Assembly (NCBI GenBank): GCA_012031415.1
Contig: JAAUTN010000011.1
Span: forward strand, 1 to 52,817
Direction of reading: 5' to 3'
Origin: Leptolyngbyaceae cyanobacterium SM1_4_3
GTDB taxonomy: Bacteria > Cyanobacteriota > Cyanobacteriia > Elainellales > Elainellaceae
DNA: 52,817 nucleotides
In this document: positions 26,708 through 36,070 of the stretch, piece after piece
Layout of the letters: every line of letters starts with the position of its first letter
Position numbering within the stretch: position 1 is the stretch's first letter
The notes under the pieces: model-generated
Databases searched by the model: none
Told to the model about the DNA's origin: nothing
Seen by the model: the letters and a program-made list of their open reading frames with translations, nothing else
Translations under genes and position numbers: made by a program

Positions 26708-27447
26708 GTGCTTCAATCCCTAGAAATCATCCTGGATGCCCTCCCTAATCTTTTGCGCGGCGCACTCGTAACCCTTCAACTCACCGCCCTGTCGGTTGTA
26801 TTGGGCATGGTCGGCGGCTCACTCATTGGTATCGTCCGGCTATCTGCATCTCCTATCGTTAGTTTTGCTGCAAGGGCTTACATCGACTTCTTCAGAGGTA
26901 CGCCCTTGCTAGTGCAAATTTTTATGATTTACTTTGGTCTGCCTGCTGTGATTACCAACATTGCCGACAGACAGTTTTCCTTCGATCGCCTCACCGCTGC
27001 CGTCTTAGCCCTCAGCCTGAATAGCGCCGCCTACATCGCCGAAATCGTGCGAGCGGAATTCAATCTATTGAACCGGGACAGAGAGAAGCCTCTCAGTCAT
27101 TGGGTCTAGGTCCAATTCAAACGATGCGTTACGTAATCTTCCCGCAAGCCCTGCGTCGAATGATTCCACCATTGGGGAATGAATTCATCACGCTGCTCAA
27201 AGATACCAGCCTGGTTGCAATCATTGGCTTTGAGGAACTGTTTCGTCGCGGTCAGCTAATCGTGGCGCAAAACTACCGCTCCTTTGAAATTTTTGCCTCC
27301 GTTGCGCTGGTTTACCTGGTGTTGACGCTGCTCTCTTCCCAGGCATTTAGCTGGATAGAGCGCTGGATGAATCCCGTAGAACGAGCTAGAGCAAAAGCTG
27401 CACCGCCACTCAACCCAGTTTCAGCCAGCGGAGATCATTTGTCGTAA
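26708..27447 (+). pseudogene. Polar amino acid ABC transporter permease, one-base frameshift
   Basis: Read across one frame break near 27055 this is a 246-residue HisM/GlnP-type permease, starting at GTG 26708. The N-terminal helices (NLLRGALVTLQLTALSVVLG) lead to the conserved FRGTPLLVQIFMIYFGLP. The break follows AAYIAEIVRA, where a single G is missing from the expected GCGGGA. The frame resumes with QREASQSLGLGPIQTMRYVI, then FPQALRRMIPPLGNEFITLLKDTSL, the EAA loop that contacts the ATPase. The EAA loop and all helices are intact. Either a sequencing miscall or a recent mutation is likely. Confidence 0.85.
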
Positions 27448-27511
27448 GCTGCATGAGTTGGCACGGTTCACAGTCCTCTAGAATGGGGAATGTTCCGATC
27501 GCACACAGGTT

Positions 27512-28102
27512 ATGACGCACTCTACCAACATCAATGCGCTAGCCCGCTGGATGGCAGCAGACTTTAGCAATCAGGCACAGGCGTTTGAGAATCCGCCCTT
27601 TTTTGCTCACATTCGCGTCTGTATGCGTCCGCTGCCGCTAGAGTTGCTGTCTGGGGTCAGCTTTTTGGTTGAGCAAGCCTATGACTACATGCTGAACGAC
27701 CCCTATCGGCTACGGGTGTTGAAGCTGATTGGACAGGGCGATCGCATCGAAATTGAGAACTACACCGTCCAGGATGAGCAAGACTTCTATGGTGCATCCC
27801 GCGACCTGAAGCGTTTGCAGCAGCTTGGCGGCGATCGCCTGGAAAAACTTCTCGGCTGCAACATGATCGTAGACTGGACAGGTCACAGCTTCAAAGGACA
27901 CGTCGAACCCGGCAAAGCCTGCATGGTCGTGCGAAAAGGCAAAACCACCTACCTCGACAGCGAATTTGAAATCGACGACCAGCGCTTCATCAGCCTTGAC
28001 CGAGGCCGTGACCCAGAAACCGACGAGCATATCTGGGGGTCAGTGGCAGGTCCGTTTGAGTTTGTGCGAGTTGCGAGTTTTGCAGACGAAGTAAAGGTCT
28101 GA
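27512..28102 (+). CDS. cpcT: Phycocyanobilin lyase CpcT (CpcT/CpeT family)
   Basis: A 196-residue lyase. ALARWMAADFSNQAQAFENPPFFAHIRVCMRP is the family N-terminus and AYDYMLNDPYRLRVLKLI, FYGASRDLKRL, LLGCNMIVDWTGHSFKGHVEPGKACMV and TYLDSEFEIDDQRFISLDRGRDPETDEHIWGSVAGPFEF follow. CpcT attaches phycocyanobilin to Cys-153/155 of the beta subunit of phycocyanin or phycoerythrocyanin. The related CpeT acts on phycoerythrin. Close similarity to remembered cyanobacterial CpcT text favours CpcT. No phycobiliprotein structural gene lies in this window, so this is a stand-alone maturation gene. It implies a phycobilisome-bearing organism. Confidence 0.93.
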   Translation: MTHSTNINALARWMAADFSNQAQAFENPPFFAHIRVCMRPLPLELLSGVSFLVEQAYDYMLNDPYRLRVLKLIGQGDRIEIENYTVQDEQDFYGASRDLKRLQQLGGDRLEKLLGCNMIVDWTGHSFKGHVEPGKACMVVRKGKTTYLDSEFEIDDQRFISLDRGRDPETDEHIWGSVAGPFEFVRVASFADEVKV

Positions 28103-28356
28103 GCGAATTTTGCTTGATGGGTGATGCCTACCTTATGAGACTGAGGTAAGTAGCAATTGTTGAGGGGGCGATCGCCCCAATCAAATCTGCTGTAGTCACG
28201 ACACAAACTTCTGTGGTCACGACAGCGGCTCCTGAATTCATCACAAAACCTGCTGTCGTAAAAGCCCTAGACGATCCATCAGTTCTACTCAGCAGCCACC
28301 GCTGTCTAAATTGCTCTAAAATTGGCTTTAGTCGCCAAACTCGAACAAGTGTACTA

Positions 28357-29259
28357 ATGTCAGGAAACGACTTCAACTCAAATCAAGCTGTAGACAGTAG
28401 CTCTACTCAAGAAATTCAAACAAGCATTTTACTGGGTGACTGTCTGGAAAAGCTAACCCACTTTCCAGACAACACATTTGATTTGATCGTCACCTCCCCT
28501 CCCTATGCCGATAGTCGCTCAAAAACTTACGGCGGAATCAAACCGGATGAATACGTTGAGTGGTTCCTACCCAGAACTGAAGAATTTTTGAGAGTACTTA
28601 AACCCAGCGGAACATTTATTTTAAATATTAAAGAGAAAGTAGTTAACGGCGAAAGACATACTTACGTCCTAGAGCTAATCCTGGAGATGAAGAAACAGGG
28701 ATGGCTGTGGACCGAGGAGTTTATATGGCACAAGAAAAATTGCTATCCAGGCAAGTGGCCAAATCGATTTAGAGATGCCTGGGAAAGGTGCTTACAGTTC
28801 AACAAGAGCAAAAAATTTAATATGTATCAAGAGTCTGTCATGGTTCCAATGGGGAACTGGGCTGAGACTCGATTAAGAAACTTGAGCGAAACAGACAAAA
28901 TTAGAGATGAATCAAAAGTTGGAAGTGGATTTGGAAAAAACATTTCTAACTGGTTGAACAGAGATAAAGTTTATCCAGCTAATGTTATTCACTTATCAAC
29001 TGAATGCGGCAACAGAAAACATAGCGCAGCCTTTCCAAAAGCTTTACCAGAGTGGTTTATCAAGCTTTTTACAGAAGAAGGAGATTGGATACTTGACCCT
29101 TTTCTAGGATCTGGAACGACCTGCCAAGTTGCTCAAGAGCTACATAGAAATTCTGTTGGAATTGAGATTTCCTCTGAATACTATGACCTGGCTTCATCTA
29201 GCCTAAAGCCCATTCAGCATAAGCTTTTTGAGAGACCCTCACAGTATGCCGCCCATTGA
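28357..29259 (+). CDS. DNA methyltransferase, m4C type, of a restriction-modification pair
   Basis: A 300-residue amino-methyltransferase. The catalytic motif IV TSPPYAD is near 46-52 and SAM-binding motif I DPFLGSGTT is near 246-254, so the order is beta class. SPPY indicates N4-cytosine modification. SILLGDCLEKLTHFPDNTFDLIVTSP and the C-terminal VGIEISSEYY are typical. ATG 28357 is preferred; a longer frame reaches 28213 but its first 48 residues resemble no methyltransferase. It overlaps the downstream endonuclease gene by 14 bases, so the two are translated together. Base composition is A-richer than cpcT and proA on either side, a sign of transfer. The recognition sequence cannot be read from the protein. 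Confidence 0.9.
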   Translation: MSGNDFNSNQAVDSSSTQEIQTSILLGDCLEKLTHFPDNTFDLIVTSPPYADSRSKTYGGIKPDEYVEWFLPRTEEFLRVLKPSGTFILNIKEKVVNGERHTYVLELILEMKKQGWLWTEEFIWHKKNCYPGKWPNRFRDAWERCLQFNKSKKFNMYQESVMVPMGNWAETRLRNLSETDKIRDESKVGSGFGKNISNWLNRDKVYPANVIHLSTECGNRKHSAAFPKALPEWFIKLFTEEGDWILDPFLGSGTTCQVAQELHRNSVGIEISSEYYDLASSSLKPIQHKLFERPSQYAAH

Positions 29260-29983
29260 GCAACAGGAAATAGTTCGGTATGTTGAGGAAAACATTCCTC
29301 AATTTCACCAAAGCCGCATCAATGGTTTGAGGAATTTAAAGTTACAGACAGTTCTCAGAAGAAAAAACCCATATCTCTTTAGAGCCAAGAATGTGATTAC
29401 TGCTAGTGATCTTGTTAAAGGATTATTGGACGCTCATCTATCGTCCTCCGAAGAAGGGTTATTTGGAGGATTTATGGAGGGACTTGCTGTATTTATCTGC
29501 GCTAGAGTATTTAACGGCAGAAAATCTTCTTCTGAAGGAATAGATTTAGAATTTGAACGAGAGAAGATTAGATATATCGTCTCTATCAAATCTGGACCCA
29601 ACTGGGGTAACAGTTCTCAAATTAGGAGAATGGTTGATAACTTTAGTAGAGCCAAGAAGGTACTGAGAACTAACACGTCCTCAGTCAATGTAGTTGCTGT
29701 GAATGGATGTTGCTACGGGAAAGATGATCAGCCCGACAAAGGTGAATATCTCAAGTTATGTGGGCAACGTTTCTGGGAATTCATCTCTAACAATGAATTC
29801 CTATACACAGATATCATTGAGCCTCTTGGATACAGAGCTAAAGAAAACAACGAACAATTTGAGCAGGAATATGGCAAGGTAATCAACCGATTTACCCTTG
29901 AGTTTATGCAAAACTTCTGTGATGCAGAAGGGCAGATTGTTTGGCAAAGAATTGTTCAATTAAATTCAGCAAAGAAAATTTGA
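29246..29983 (+). CDS. PmeII family type II restriction endonuclease
   Basis: A 245-residue protein that I recognise as the PmeII restriction-endonuclease family from IVRYVEENIPQFHQSRINGL, RRKNPYLFRAKNVITASDLVKGLLDAHLSSSEEGLFG and VVAVNGCCYGKDDQPDKGEYLKLCGQRFWEFIS. The probable nuclease core is SSEGIDLEFEREKIRYIVSIKSGPNWGN near 95-120, a PD-(D/E)XK variant with Asp, then Lys in VSIKSG. ATG 29246 lies inside the methyltransferase gene; a TTG at 29228 is also in frame. PmeII-like enzymes cut DNA unmethylated at a short site. The overlapping methyltransferase supplies host protection. Confidence 0.87.
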   Translation: MPPIEQQEIVRYVEENIPQFHQSRINGLRNLKLQTVLRRKNPYLFRAKNVITASDLVKGLLDAHLSSSEEGLFGGFMEGLAVFICARVFNGRKSSSEGIDLEFEREKIRYIVSIKSGPNWGNSSQIRRMVDNFSRAKKVLRTNTSSVNVVAVNGCCYGKDDQPDKGEYLKLCGQRFWEFISNNEFLYTDIIEPLGYRAKENNEQFEQEYGKVINRFTLEFMQNFCDAEGQIVWQRIVQLNSAKKI

Positions 29984-29987
29984 AGGC

Positions 29988-30062
29988 GGATTGGGTAGAG
30001 CAGCGAGACCCAACGCCTGCATGGAGTCTGCTGGGTTCCGCTCTGCTTCACTTAGCCTACGG
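29988..30062. repeat. Degenerate copy of the double-hairpin GTTGGGTT repeat
   Basis: GATTGGGTAGAGCAGCGAGACCCAACGCC and its partner CTGCTGGGTTCCGCTCTGCTTCACTTAGCCTACGG keep the arms of the repeat seen at 26595. Together with the flanking repeat it borders the restriction-modification pair on its 3' side. A half copy at 1049-1084 shares GTTGGGTTCCGCTTTGCTTC. Confidence 0.65.
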
Positions 30063-30105
30063 TATATCAATAACTCTAGGAGCTTTGTTAAGCAACCAGT
30101 GAATC

Positions 30106-30170
30106 AGGACTTACGCATTCTTCTGTGGAACAAGAGGCTTAAGCCCTTTGTTAACGTGGCGATCGCCTGA
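30106..30170. repeat. GGACTTACGCA repeat, copy 1
   Basis: CAGGACTTACGCATTCTTCTGTGGAACAAGAGGCTTAAGCCCTTTGTT followed by GGCGATCGCCTGA resembles the element at 37323-37412. In both, a GGCTTA(A/G)GCCC palindrome lies in the middle and a GGCGATCGCCTGA in the same place on the right. Confidence 0.6.
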
Positions 30171-30368
30171 CATACGTTCTACTTGCGTCCAGCCCTGTAG
30201 ATCAAACATTTTCAATGGTGAATCTATAAAAGCTTAGGATAGGAAGGCAGGGGGTTGGTCATTGGTCATTAGTTTCTGCCTGGTGCTAAAGAAGCGCTCA
30301 TGATGCATCAGTTACCAGTGCCTACCTCAAAAACAGCCTACAGCCTGACTACTCCACTTCTATAACCT

Positions 30369-31673
30369 ATGACAGCTTCTCAAGTAGCTTCCCTTCCTCT
30401 GACTGACCTGGCACAGCAAACTCGCAAGGCAGCGCGTAAGCTGGCGGTTTTGCCAACAGATGTTCGCGATCGCGCAATTGAGGCGATCGCCCACTCCCTC
30501 GAAACCTCTGCTCCAGAAATTTTGGCGGCAAACCAGGCAGACTGTGAAGCGGCTCTGGCAGAAGGGTTGGCAAAACCGCTGTACGGAAGGCTGAAGCTGG
30601 ACGCAGATAAGCTCCAGGGGGCGATCGCTGGGGTACGCGATGTCGGCAAACTACCTGATCCCGTTGGCAAAGTTACGATTCATCGAGAACTGGATGACGG
30701 GCTGGTAATGCAGCGGGTTGCCTGCCCCTTGGGTGTGCTGGGCGTAATCTTTGAGTCGCGTCCTGATGCGCTCGTGCAAATTGCGACACTGGCGATCAAG
30801 TCTGGAAACGGGGTCGTTCTTAAAGGCGGCAGAGAAGCGGTGCGTTCCTGTACTGCATTAACTCAGGCAATCCACCAGGGATTAACTCAGGCTGGAATCG
30901 ATCCGGCGGCTGTGCGTCTGCTTACGACTCGTGAAGAAACGCTGGAACTCTTGCGGCTCGACCAATATGTTGACCTGATCATTCCCAGGGGGTCAAACTC
31001 ATTTGTGCGTTTTGTCCAGGAAAATACTCGAATTCCAGTGCTGGGTCATGCAGATGGCATCTGTCACTTGTATGTAGACAAAGCCGCTGATTTAGAGAAG
31101 GCAGTAGCGATCGCCATTGATGCCAAAGTCGGATATCCCTCTGCCTGCAATGCGATCGAAACGCTTTTGGTTCATCAGGCGATCGCCGCAGATTTTCTCC
31201 CGAAAGCTGTTCAAGCACTGCAAGCCAAACAGGTAGAGCTACGGGGAGATGAATCTAGCCGCAAAATTGTCGAGATGGTAGCCGCAACGGAGGAAGATTG
31301 GTTAACCGAATATAGCGATTTGATTTTGTCGATCAAAGTGGTGGATTTTTTGGAAGGGGCGATCGCCCACATCAACACCTACGGCTCTCGTCATACAGAG
31401 GCGATCGTCACGGAAGACGATACGGCCGCTGCGACTTTCATTGCTCAAGTCGATGCCGCAGGCGTATTTCAAAACTGCTCAACCCGCTTTTCCGATGGCT
31501 TCCGCTATGGCTTTGGCGCAGAAGTTGGCATCAGTACCCAAAAAATGCCGCCCCGTGGCCCCGTTGGTCTAGAAGGACTCGTCACCTATAAATATCAGAT
31601 CAGGGGAGACGGGCACGTTGTAGCAACCTATTCCGGTGAAAACGCGAAACCCTTTACTCATCGGGATCTGTAG
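30369..31673 (+). CDS. proA: Gamma-glutamyl phosphate reductase
   Basis: A 434-residue enzyme of the ALDH superfamily. The N-terminal [20 protein letters not shown] leads to the NADPH domain, with [41 protein letters not shown] in two parts. Catalytic Cys260 lies in [15 protein letters not shown]. The C-terminal [32 protein letters not shown] is the family oligomerisation signature. It reduces gamma-glutamyl phosphate to the semialdehyde in proline synthesis, with ProB supplied elsewhere. It stands alone between two accessory cassettes, a usual situation for a core gene used as an insertion flank. Confidence 0.97.
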   Translation: MTASQVASLPLTDLAQQTRKAARKLAVLPTDVRDRAIEAIAHSLETSAPEILAANQADCEAALAEGLAKPLYGRLKLDADKLQGAIAGVRDVGKLPDPVGKVTIHRELDDGLVMQRVACPLGVLGVIFESRPDALVQIATLAIKSGNGVVLKGGREAVRSCTALTQAIHQGLTQAGIDPAAVRLLTTREETLELLRLDQYVDLIIPRGSNSFVRFVQENTRIPVLGHADGICHLYVDKAADLEKAVAIAIDAKVGYPSACNAIETLLVHQAIAADFLPKAVQALQAKQVELRGDESSRKIVEMVAATEEDWLTEYSDLILSIKVVDFLEGAIAHINTYGSRHTEAIVTEDDTAAATFIAQVDAAGVFQNCSTRFSDGFRYGFGAEVGISTQKMPPRGPVGLEGLVTYKYQIRGDGHVVATYSGENAKPFTHRDL

Positions 31674-31805
31674 CACTTTGCCATAGCCTCAAACTTTTGC
31701 ACAAATCAGGTTAGCGCAACCTAAACCCACTGTCCAGTAACCAGTACGTTATAGCTTGGCTTGTTAATGACTATGATGAACAAAAAGAACTAAAAGAACC
31801 GATGC

Positions 31806-32493
31806 ATGGATGATCAAGAACTAGCAGCACTTCTGTTTGATCTTGAGTCTGATCGAGTTGAGCGTAAAGCATCAATTTCAGACGGAAAAAAAACGGCAGG
31901 CAATTTGTGCTTTTGCTAACGACTTACCAAACCACAAAAAGCCTGGAGTTCTTTTTGTAGGAGTGAACGATGACGGCACCTGCGCTGGCTTGTCAATTAC
32001 AGATGAGCTTCTTCTAAGTCTTTCCAATATACGCTCTGAGGGGAAGATACTACCCTTTCCAGTATTGCAAGTTAATAAGCGTATTCTAAATGGGTGTGAA
32101 TTGGCAGTCATAATTGTGCAACCATCAGATGCTCCTCCGGTACAGCCTGACTACCCCATCGTAGCGTTGCAGCAGCTTGTACGAAACGCAGTTATGCATC
32201 GTTCCTATAAGGAAACTAATGCTCCAGTTCGAGTTTATTGGTTTAATGATCGAATTGAAATTCAAAGTCCAGGTGGATTATTTGGGCAAGTAAATCGTCG
32301 AAATTTTGGTCAAGGTGTTACTGACTATCGAAATCCCCATTTGGCAGAAGCTATGAAGAACCTAGGCTATGTTCAACGCTTTGGCGTTGGCATTCCGACT
32401 TCTCAAAAAGAGTTAAAAAAGAATGGGAATCCACCAGCGGAATTCATTATTGAGGATTCTTATATGTCAGTCACTATCAGGAGGCAACCATGA
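31806..32493 (+). pseudogene. AlbA_2/HATPase_c_4 ATP-binding protein, frameshifted and internally deleted
   Basis: The start ATG 31806 gives MDDQELAALLFDLESDRVER KAS, the Schlafen-like AlbA_2 entry, split here only for length. The frame breaks in the A-run 31886-31893, eight A where seven would keep the frame. It continues QAICAFANDLPNHKKPGVLFVGVND and stops abruptly at QPSDAPPV near 32140. There it jumps straight to LQQLVRNAVMHRSYKETNAPVRVYWFND and GVGIPTSQKELKKNGNPPAEF of the C-terminal HATPase_c_4/winged part. From memory, full members carry about 150-200 extra residues at that point. The last codons overlap the start of the ParA-like gene by four bases. Family members are often labelled putative DNA-binding or transcriptional regulators; the function of this pair is unknown. 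Confidence 0.75.
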
Positions 32494-33560
32494 CCACACC
32501 AATTATTGCCTTCTTCAATAACAAGGGAGGAGTCGGGAAAACATCTCTCGTCTATCATTTAGCTTGGATGTACTTCGATTTAGGGTTACAAGTAGTAGCA
32601 GCAGACTTAGATCCTCAAGCTAACTTAACAGCGGCTTTCTTAGATGAAGATCGATTGGAAGAAGTTTGGGAAAGTAGTAATTCAAATAACTACAATACTG
32701 TCTTTCGATGCGTTAGACCCTTATTAAGTGGCATAGGTGATATCGCAACTCCGAATTTAGAAAAAATAGAAGATGGATTAAGCCTTTTAATCGGAGATTT
32801 ACAACTTTCTGGATTTGAAGATGAGTTATCGTCTCAGTGGTCTGATTGCCTTGATCGCAAAGAACGAGCGTTCAGAGTCATTTCAGCTTTTTGGCGGGTT
32901 TTGAGTCAAGCTGCTTCCAGTACTAGTGCTGATGTTGTCTTAGTTGATTTAGGACCTAATTTAGGAGCAATTAATCGGGCGGCTCTTATTGCCTCAGATT
33001 ACATTATCGTCCCCCTCTCACCAGATCTTTTTTCATTGCAGGGTTTGAAGAATCTTGGGCCGACCGTAAAGCGTTGGAGAGAAGAATGGCGAGAGCGAAT
33101 TCCTAAAAATCCAGCTCTAGACCTCGCTTTGCCTCAAGGGAAAATGCAGCCTGTTGGTTATGTTATTCTCCAACACGGTGTGAGATTTGATCGACCTGTA
33201 AAAGCATTTCAACGATGGATAGAAAAAATTCCTGGGATCTATAGAGAAAAGGTGATTGAGAACCCTAAATCTGACAACGAGGAGTTAACTCAGAAACAAG
33301 ATGAAGTGGCTTTAGCCCCTTCAAGTGATCCAAATCGCTTGGCGTTGCTTAAACATTATCAAAGCCTAATGCCAATGGCTCAGGAATCTCGCAAGCCCAT
33401 CTTCCACCTCAAACCTGCGGATGGAGCGATCGGTGCTCACATTGATGCTGTAAGGCTAGTGTATTGGGATTTCAAGGATTTAGCCCAGAAGATTGCTAAT
33501 CGAACTGAATTACTATTGCCTAGTTCCCAATCCTCTCTTGAACTGGAATTAAAGAAATAG
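32490..33560 (+). CDS. ParA-like (MinD/ParA) ATPase paired with the AlbA_2 protein
   Basis: A 356-residue ATPase. The deviant Walker A is KGGVGKTS (12-19, signature Lys12), followed by VVAADLDPQANLTAAFL and by the Walker B/motif DVVLVDLGPNLGAINRAALIASDYIIVPLSPDLFSLQGLKNL near 150-190. The C-terminal third is unlike plasmid ParA, and no parB or centromere-like repeat is nearby. So chromosome segregation is not implied. The ATG overlaps the AlbA_2 stop codon (ATGA at 32490-32493), so translation is coupled. Base composition is A-richer than the flanking core genes. The partner may act with it in a mobile or defence-type module, but this is inference. Confidence 0.85.
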   Translation: MTTPIIAFFNNKGGVGKTSLVYHLAWMYFDLGLQVVAADLDPQANLTAAFLDEDRLEEVWESSNSNNYNTVFRCVRPLLSGIGDIATPNLEKIEDGLSLLIGDLQLSGFEDELSSQWSDCLDRKERAFRVISAFWRVLSQAASSTSADVVLVDLGPNLGAINRAALIASDYIIVPLSPDLFSLQGLKNLGPTVKRWREEWRERIPKNPALDLALPQGKMQPVGYVILQHGVRFDRPVKAFQRWIEKIPGIYREKVIENPKSDNEELTQKQDEVALAPSSDPNRLALLKHYQSLMPMAQESRKPIFHLKPADGAIGAHIDAVRLVYWDFKDLAQKIANRTELLLPSSQSSLELELKK

Positions 33561-33630
33561 CTCAGTTGCATGAGAGTTTTAAGTGCCAGTCCAACTGTGT
33601 TTGTACTTCAGTATTTCTGTATCAATATCA

Positions 33631-33998
33631 ATGGACTCTATTCAAGTAACTGGAATTCGAGCGTTTGGGTATGTTGGACTGCTGCCGGAGGAGCAGGTTT
33701 TGGGGCAGTGGTTTGAGGTTGACCTGACGGTGTGGTTTGACTTGGCGAAGGCGGGGGAGAGCGATCGCATTGAAGACACCTACGACTACCGCTCAGCTAT
33801 TACCGCAGTGCAACAGCTAATCAAAGCTGAGAAATTTGCCCTGATTGAGAAACTGGCGGGGCGATCGCCACCCTAATTCTAGAATCTGGCGTCGAGCAAG
33901 TCCGGGTGCGCGTCACCAAAGTAGCGGCTCCCATTCCAGATTTTGACGGCAGGATTGCTGTAGAAATTACCCGAACTCGTAACCCTGTAGCTTCGTAA
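33631..33998 (+). pseudogene. folB: Dihydroneopterin aldolase FolB, one-base frameshift
   Basis: Read across a break in the G-run 33858-33861, this is a complete 122-residue FolB. DSIQVTGIRAFGYVGLLPEEQVLGQWFEVDLTVW is the family start, DTYDYRSAITAVQQLI and FALIEKLAG carry the catalytic Lys region. After the break IATLILESGVEQVRVRVTKVAAPIPDFDGRIAVEITR is the expected C-terminus. One G is missing (four present, five needed). FolB cleaves dihydroneopterin to 6-hydroxymethyl-dihydropterin and glycolaldehyde in folate synthesis. The rest is intact, so the break may be a sequencing error. Confidence 0.85.
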
Positions 33999-34224
33999 GT
34001 TTGCGCTATTGTCTGGCGGCACGGAAGGCAGCTTGAGTTTCTGAATCTAGCAAACCCCACAGCCCCAACCTGCCCAAAATTACAAAGGCGCTTGTAATGT
34101 GACGCTATGGCGCTTTAGAGTTGCGATTTTTAAGAATGGGGCTTAGACTTTCCTTACCCTTTGTGCTTGTCAACATTGTTCAGCACTTGTTTTGCATCCC
34201 ACTAGTTTTTAGCTCTAACTTTTT

Positions 34225-35532
34225 ATGAAGCCTGTCTTGACTCGATTTGGCAATCAGATGTCTCACCTGAGCGGCGTTCGTGCCGTAATGAAGGACATTG
34301 TAGAAGCAACGCGGGCAGGCAAGGATTTTATTAACCTGAGCGCTGGCAATCCGGTAATTCTGCCAGAAGTTGAGCAGATGTGGCGTGACTGCACCGCCAA
34401 ACTTTTGAGCAGTGCGGAATATGGGGAAGTGGTTTGTCGCTATGGCGCTAGTCAGGGCTATCGCCCTTTGATTGAAGCGGTGCTAACGGAGTTTAATCGG
34501 CGGTTTGGGCTGAATTTGAGCGATCGCAACATTCTCATCACCCCCGGCAGTCAGGCGCTCTATTTCTATGCCGCAAATGCGCTGGGCGGCTATACAGATA
34601 ATGGTGAACTTAAGCAGATGGTTTTGCCGCTAAGTCCTGACTACACGGGGTATGGCGGCATTTCCCTCACTCCAGAAGCTGTAAGAGCCTACAGACCAGC
34701 AATTGAAGTAAATGAAAAGGAACATTGGTTTAAATATCGGCCTGACTTTACTCAGCTAGAAGTTAACGAAAAGACCGGATTCGTGCTGTTTTCGCGTCCG
34801 TGTAACCCGACAGGCAACGTACTATCTGAGGATGAGGTAAAGCGAATTGCAGCAATGGCTAGCGCTTACCATGTGCCCGTGCTGGTTGATTCTGCCTATG
34901 CGCCGCCCTTTCCGGCGCTCAACTTTACAGAGATGACTCCCATTTTTGGCGATAACATCGTTCACTGTACGAGTTTGTCAAAGGCAGGGCTGCCTGGAGA
35001 ACGACTGGGAATTGCGTTGGGTGGTGAGCAGGTGATTCAGGCGCTGGAGTCGTTTCAAACCAATCTTTGCCTGCATTCTTCGCGCTATGGGCAGGCGATC
35101 GCCGCTCACGCCATTCGCTCTGGGGCACTGGCAGACCTTTCAACGCGGGTCATCCGTCCTCACTATCAGGCAAAGTTTGCCGTCCTGGAGTCAACCCTGC
35201 AAGACGTAATGCCCGATGTACCCTGGTTTTTACATCGCGGTGAAGGCTCAATTTTTGGCTGGCTCTGGCTGCAAGATTTACCCATCACCGATTGGGAATT
35301 TTACGAACTGCTGAAGCAGAAGGGAGTTTTGATTGTTCCAGGAAGTCCCTTCTTCCCCGGCATTCGAGAAGACTGGAGCCACACTCGGCAGTGCTTCCGC
35401 ATTAGCCTGACTGCTAGCGATCAAGAACTGGTGACAGCCATGCAGCGGCTGGCAGAGGTGACAGAGCAAATCTATCGGCAGGGTTTGGGTTCCCAACCGA
35501 GTGAGCGGATGGCTAATTTGGTGGCAGGTTGA
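34225..35532 (+). CDS. avtA: Valine-pyruvate aminotransferase AvtA-type
   Basis: A 435-residue fold-type I PLP enzyme. [21 protein letters not shown] then [21 protein letters not shown] is the AvtA-type opening. [17 protein letters not shown] and [14 protein letters not shown] carry the Asn and Asp that contact PLP. Lys253 in [21 protein letters not shown] forms the Schiff base, and the C-terminal FRISLT holds the carboxylate-binding Arg. The E. coli enzyme exchanges amino groups between valine and pyruvate; substrate range in cyanobacteria may be broader. It overlaps rimM by one base, so cotranslation is likely. Confidence 0.88.
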   Translation: MKPVLTRFGNQMSHLSGVRAVMKDIVEATRAGKDFINLSAGNPVILPEVEQMWRDCTAKLLSSAEYGEVVCRYGASQGYRPLIEAVLTEFNRRFGLNLSDRNILITPGSQALYFYAANALGGYTDNGELKQMVLPLSPDYTGYGGISLTPEAVRAYRPAIEVNEKEHWFKYRPDFTQLEVNEKTGFVLFSRPCNPTGNVLSEDEVKRIAAMASAYHVPVLVDSAYAPPFPALNFTEMTPIFGDNIVHCTSLSKAGLPGERLGIALGGEQVIQALESFQTNLCLHSSRYGQAIAAHAIRSGALADLSTRVIRPHYQAKFAVLESTLQDVMPDVPWFLHRGEGSIFGWLWLQDLPITDWEFYELLKQKGVLIVPGSPFFPGIREDWSHTRQCFRISLTASDQELVTAMQRLAEVTEQIYRQGLGSQPSERMANLVAG

Positions 35533-36062
35533 TGGTTGATACGGGCTGGCTAGAAATCGGTAAGATTGTTGGGGTGCAAGGGCTAAAGGGTGAAGTTCGG
35601 GTTTACCCCAACTCCGATTTTCCTGAGCGATTTGAGCAACCTGGACGGCGCTGGCTGCTGCGACCGGGAGCAACAGAGCCAGAGCAAATCGAACTGGTGT
35701 CAGGTCGCTATCTCAACGGTAAGGGGCTATACGTGTTGCAGATCAAGGGAATTGGCGATCGCACCCAAGCTGAAGCGCTAAAAGATTGTCGCCTGCTCGT
35801 GCCAGAGAGCGATCGCCCTCCTTTGGAAGAAGGTGAATTTCACGTCTCTGATCTGTTAGGTCTAAAAGTTTTTGATCAGGCAACCCAGGCTCTAGTGGGC
35901 ACGGTTGTAGATGTGTTTGCGGCAGGAAACGATTTGTTAGAAGTAGAGCTAAGTGAATCTGGCGCAAAAACTCTAATTCCCTTTGTTAAAGCGATCGTGC
36001 CTGTGGTGGATTTGCAGCAAAGACGCATTGAAATCACTCCACCCGCTGGATTGATTGAGTAG
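35532..36062 (+). CDS. rimM: Ribosome maturation factor RimM
   Basis: A 176-residue RimM. The N-terminal beta-barrel starts [28 protein letters not shown]. The C-terminal PRC-barrel includes [39 protein letters not shown] and [26 protein letters not shown]. RimM binds S19 and assists maturation of the 16S 3' domain in the 30S subunit. ATG 35532 overlaps the avtA TGA by one base; a TTG at 35529 is also possible. It converges with dxr, leaving only eight bases between the rimM stop and the dxr stop. Confidence 0.96.
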   Translation: MVDTGWLEIGKIVGVQGLKGEVRVYPNSDFPERFEQPGRRWLLRPGATEPEQIELVSGRYLNGKGLYVLQIKGIGDRTQAEALKDCRLLVPESDRPPLEEGEFHVSDLLGLKVFDQATQALVGTVVDVFAAGNDLLEVELSESGAKTLIPFVKAIVPVVDLQQRRIEITPPAGLIE

Positions 36063-36070
36063 CAACTCAA

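Larger units (their letters stand above)
29984..30368. other. 385-base intergenic region after the restriction genes, mostly repeats
   Basis: A degenerate copy of the GTTGGGTT double hairpin repeat (29988-30062) is followed by a copy of the GGACTTACGCA...CAAGGGGCTTAG repeat (about 30106-30170). The last 170 bases have no recognised element and should carry the proA promoter. Confidence 0.55.

Noticed and set aside
32490-33560. Plasmid partition locus
   Set aside because: There is no parB and no iterated centromere-like repeat, and the flanks are ordinary chromosomal core genes.
28357-33560. Absence of HIP1 sites as proof of recent transfer of both cassettes
   Set aside because: GCGATCGC-free stretches of similar length also occur elsewhere, for example about 440-2870, so the gap alone is not decisive.
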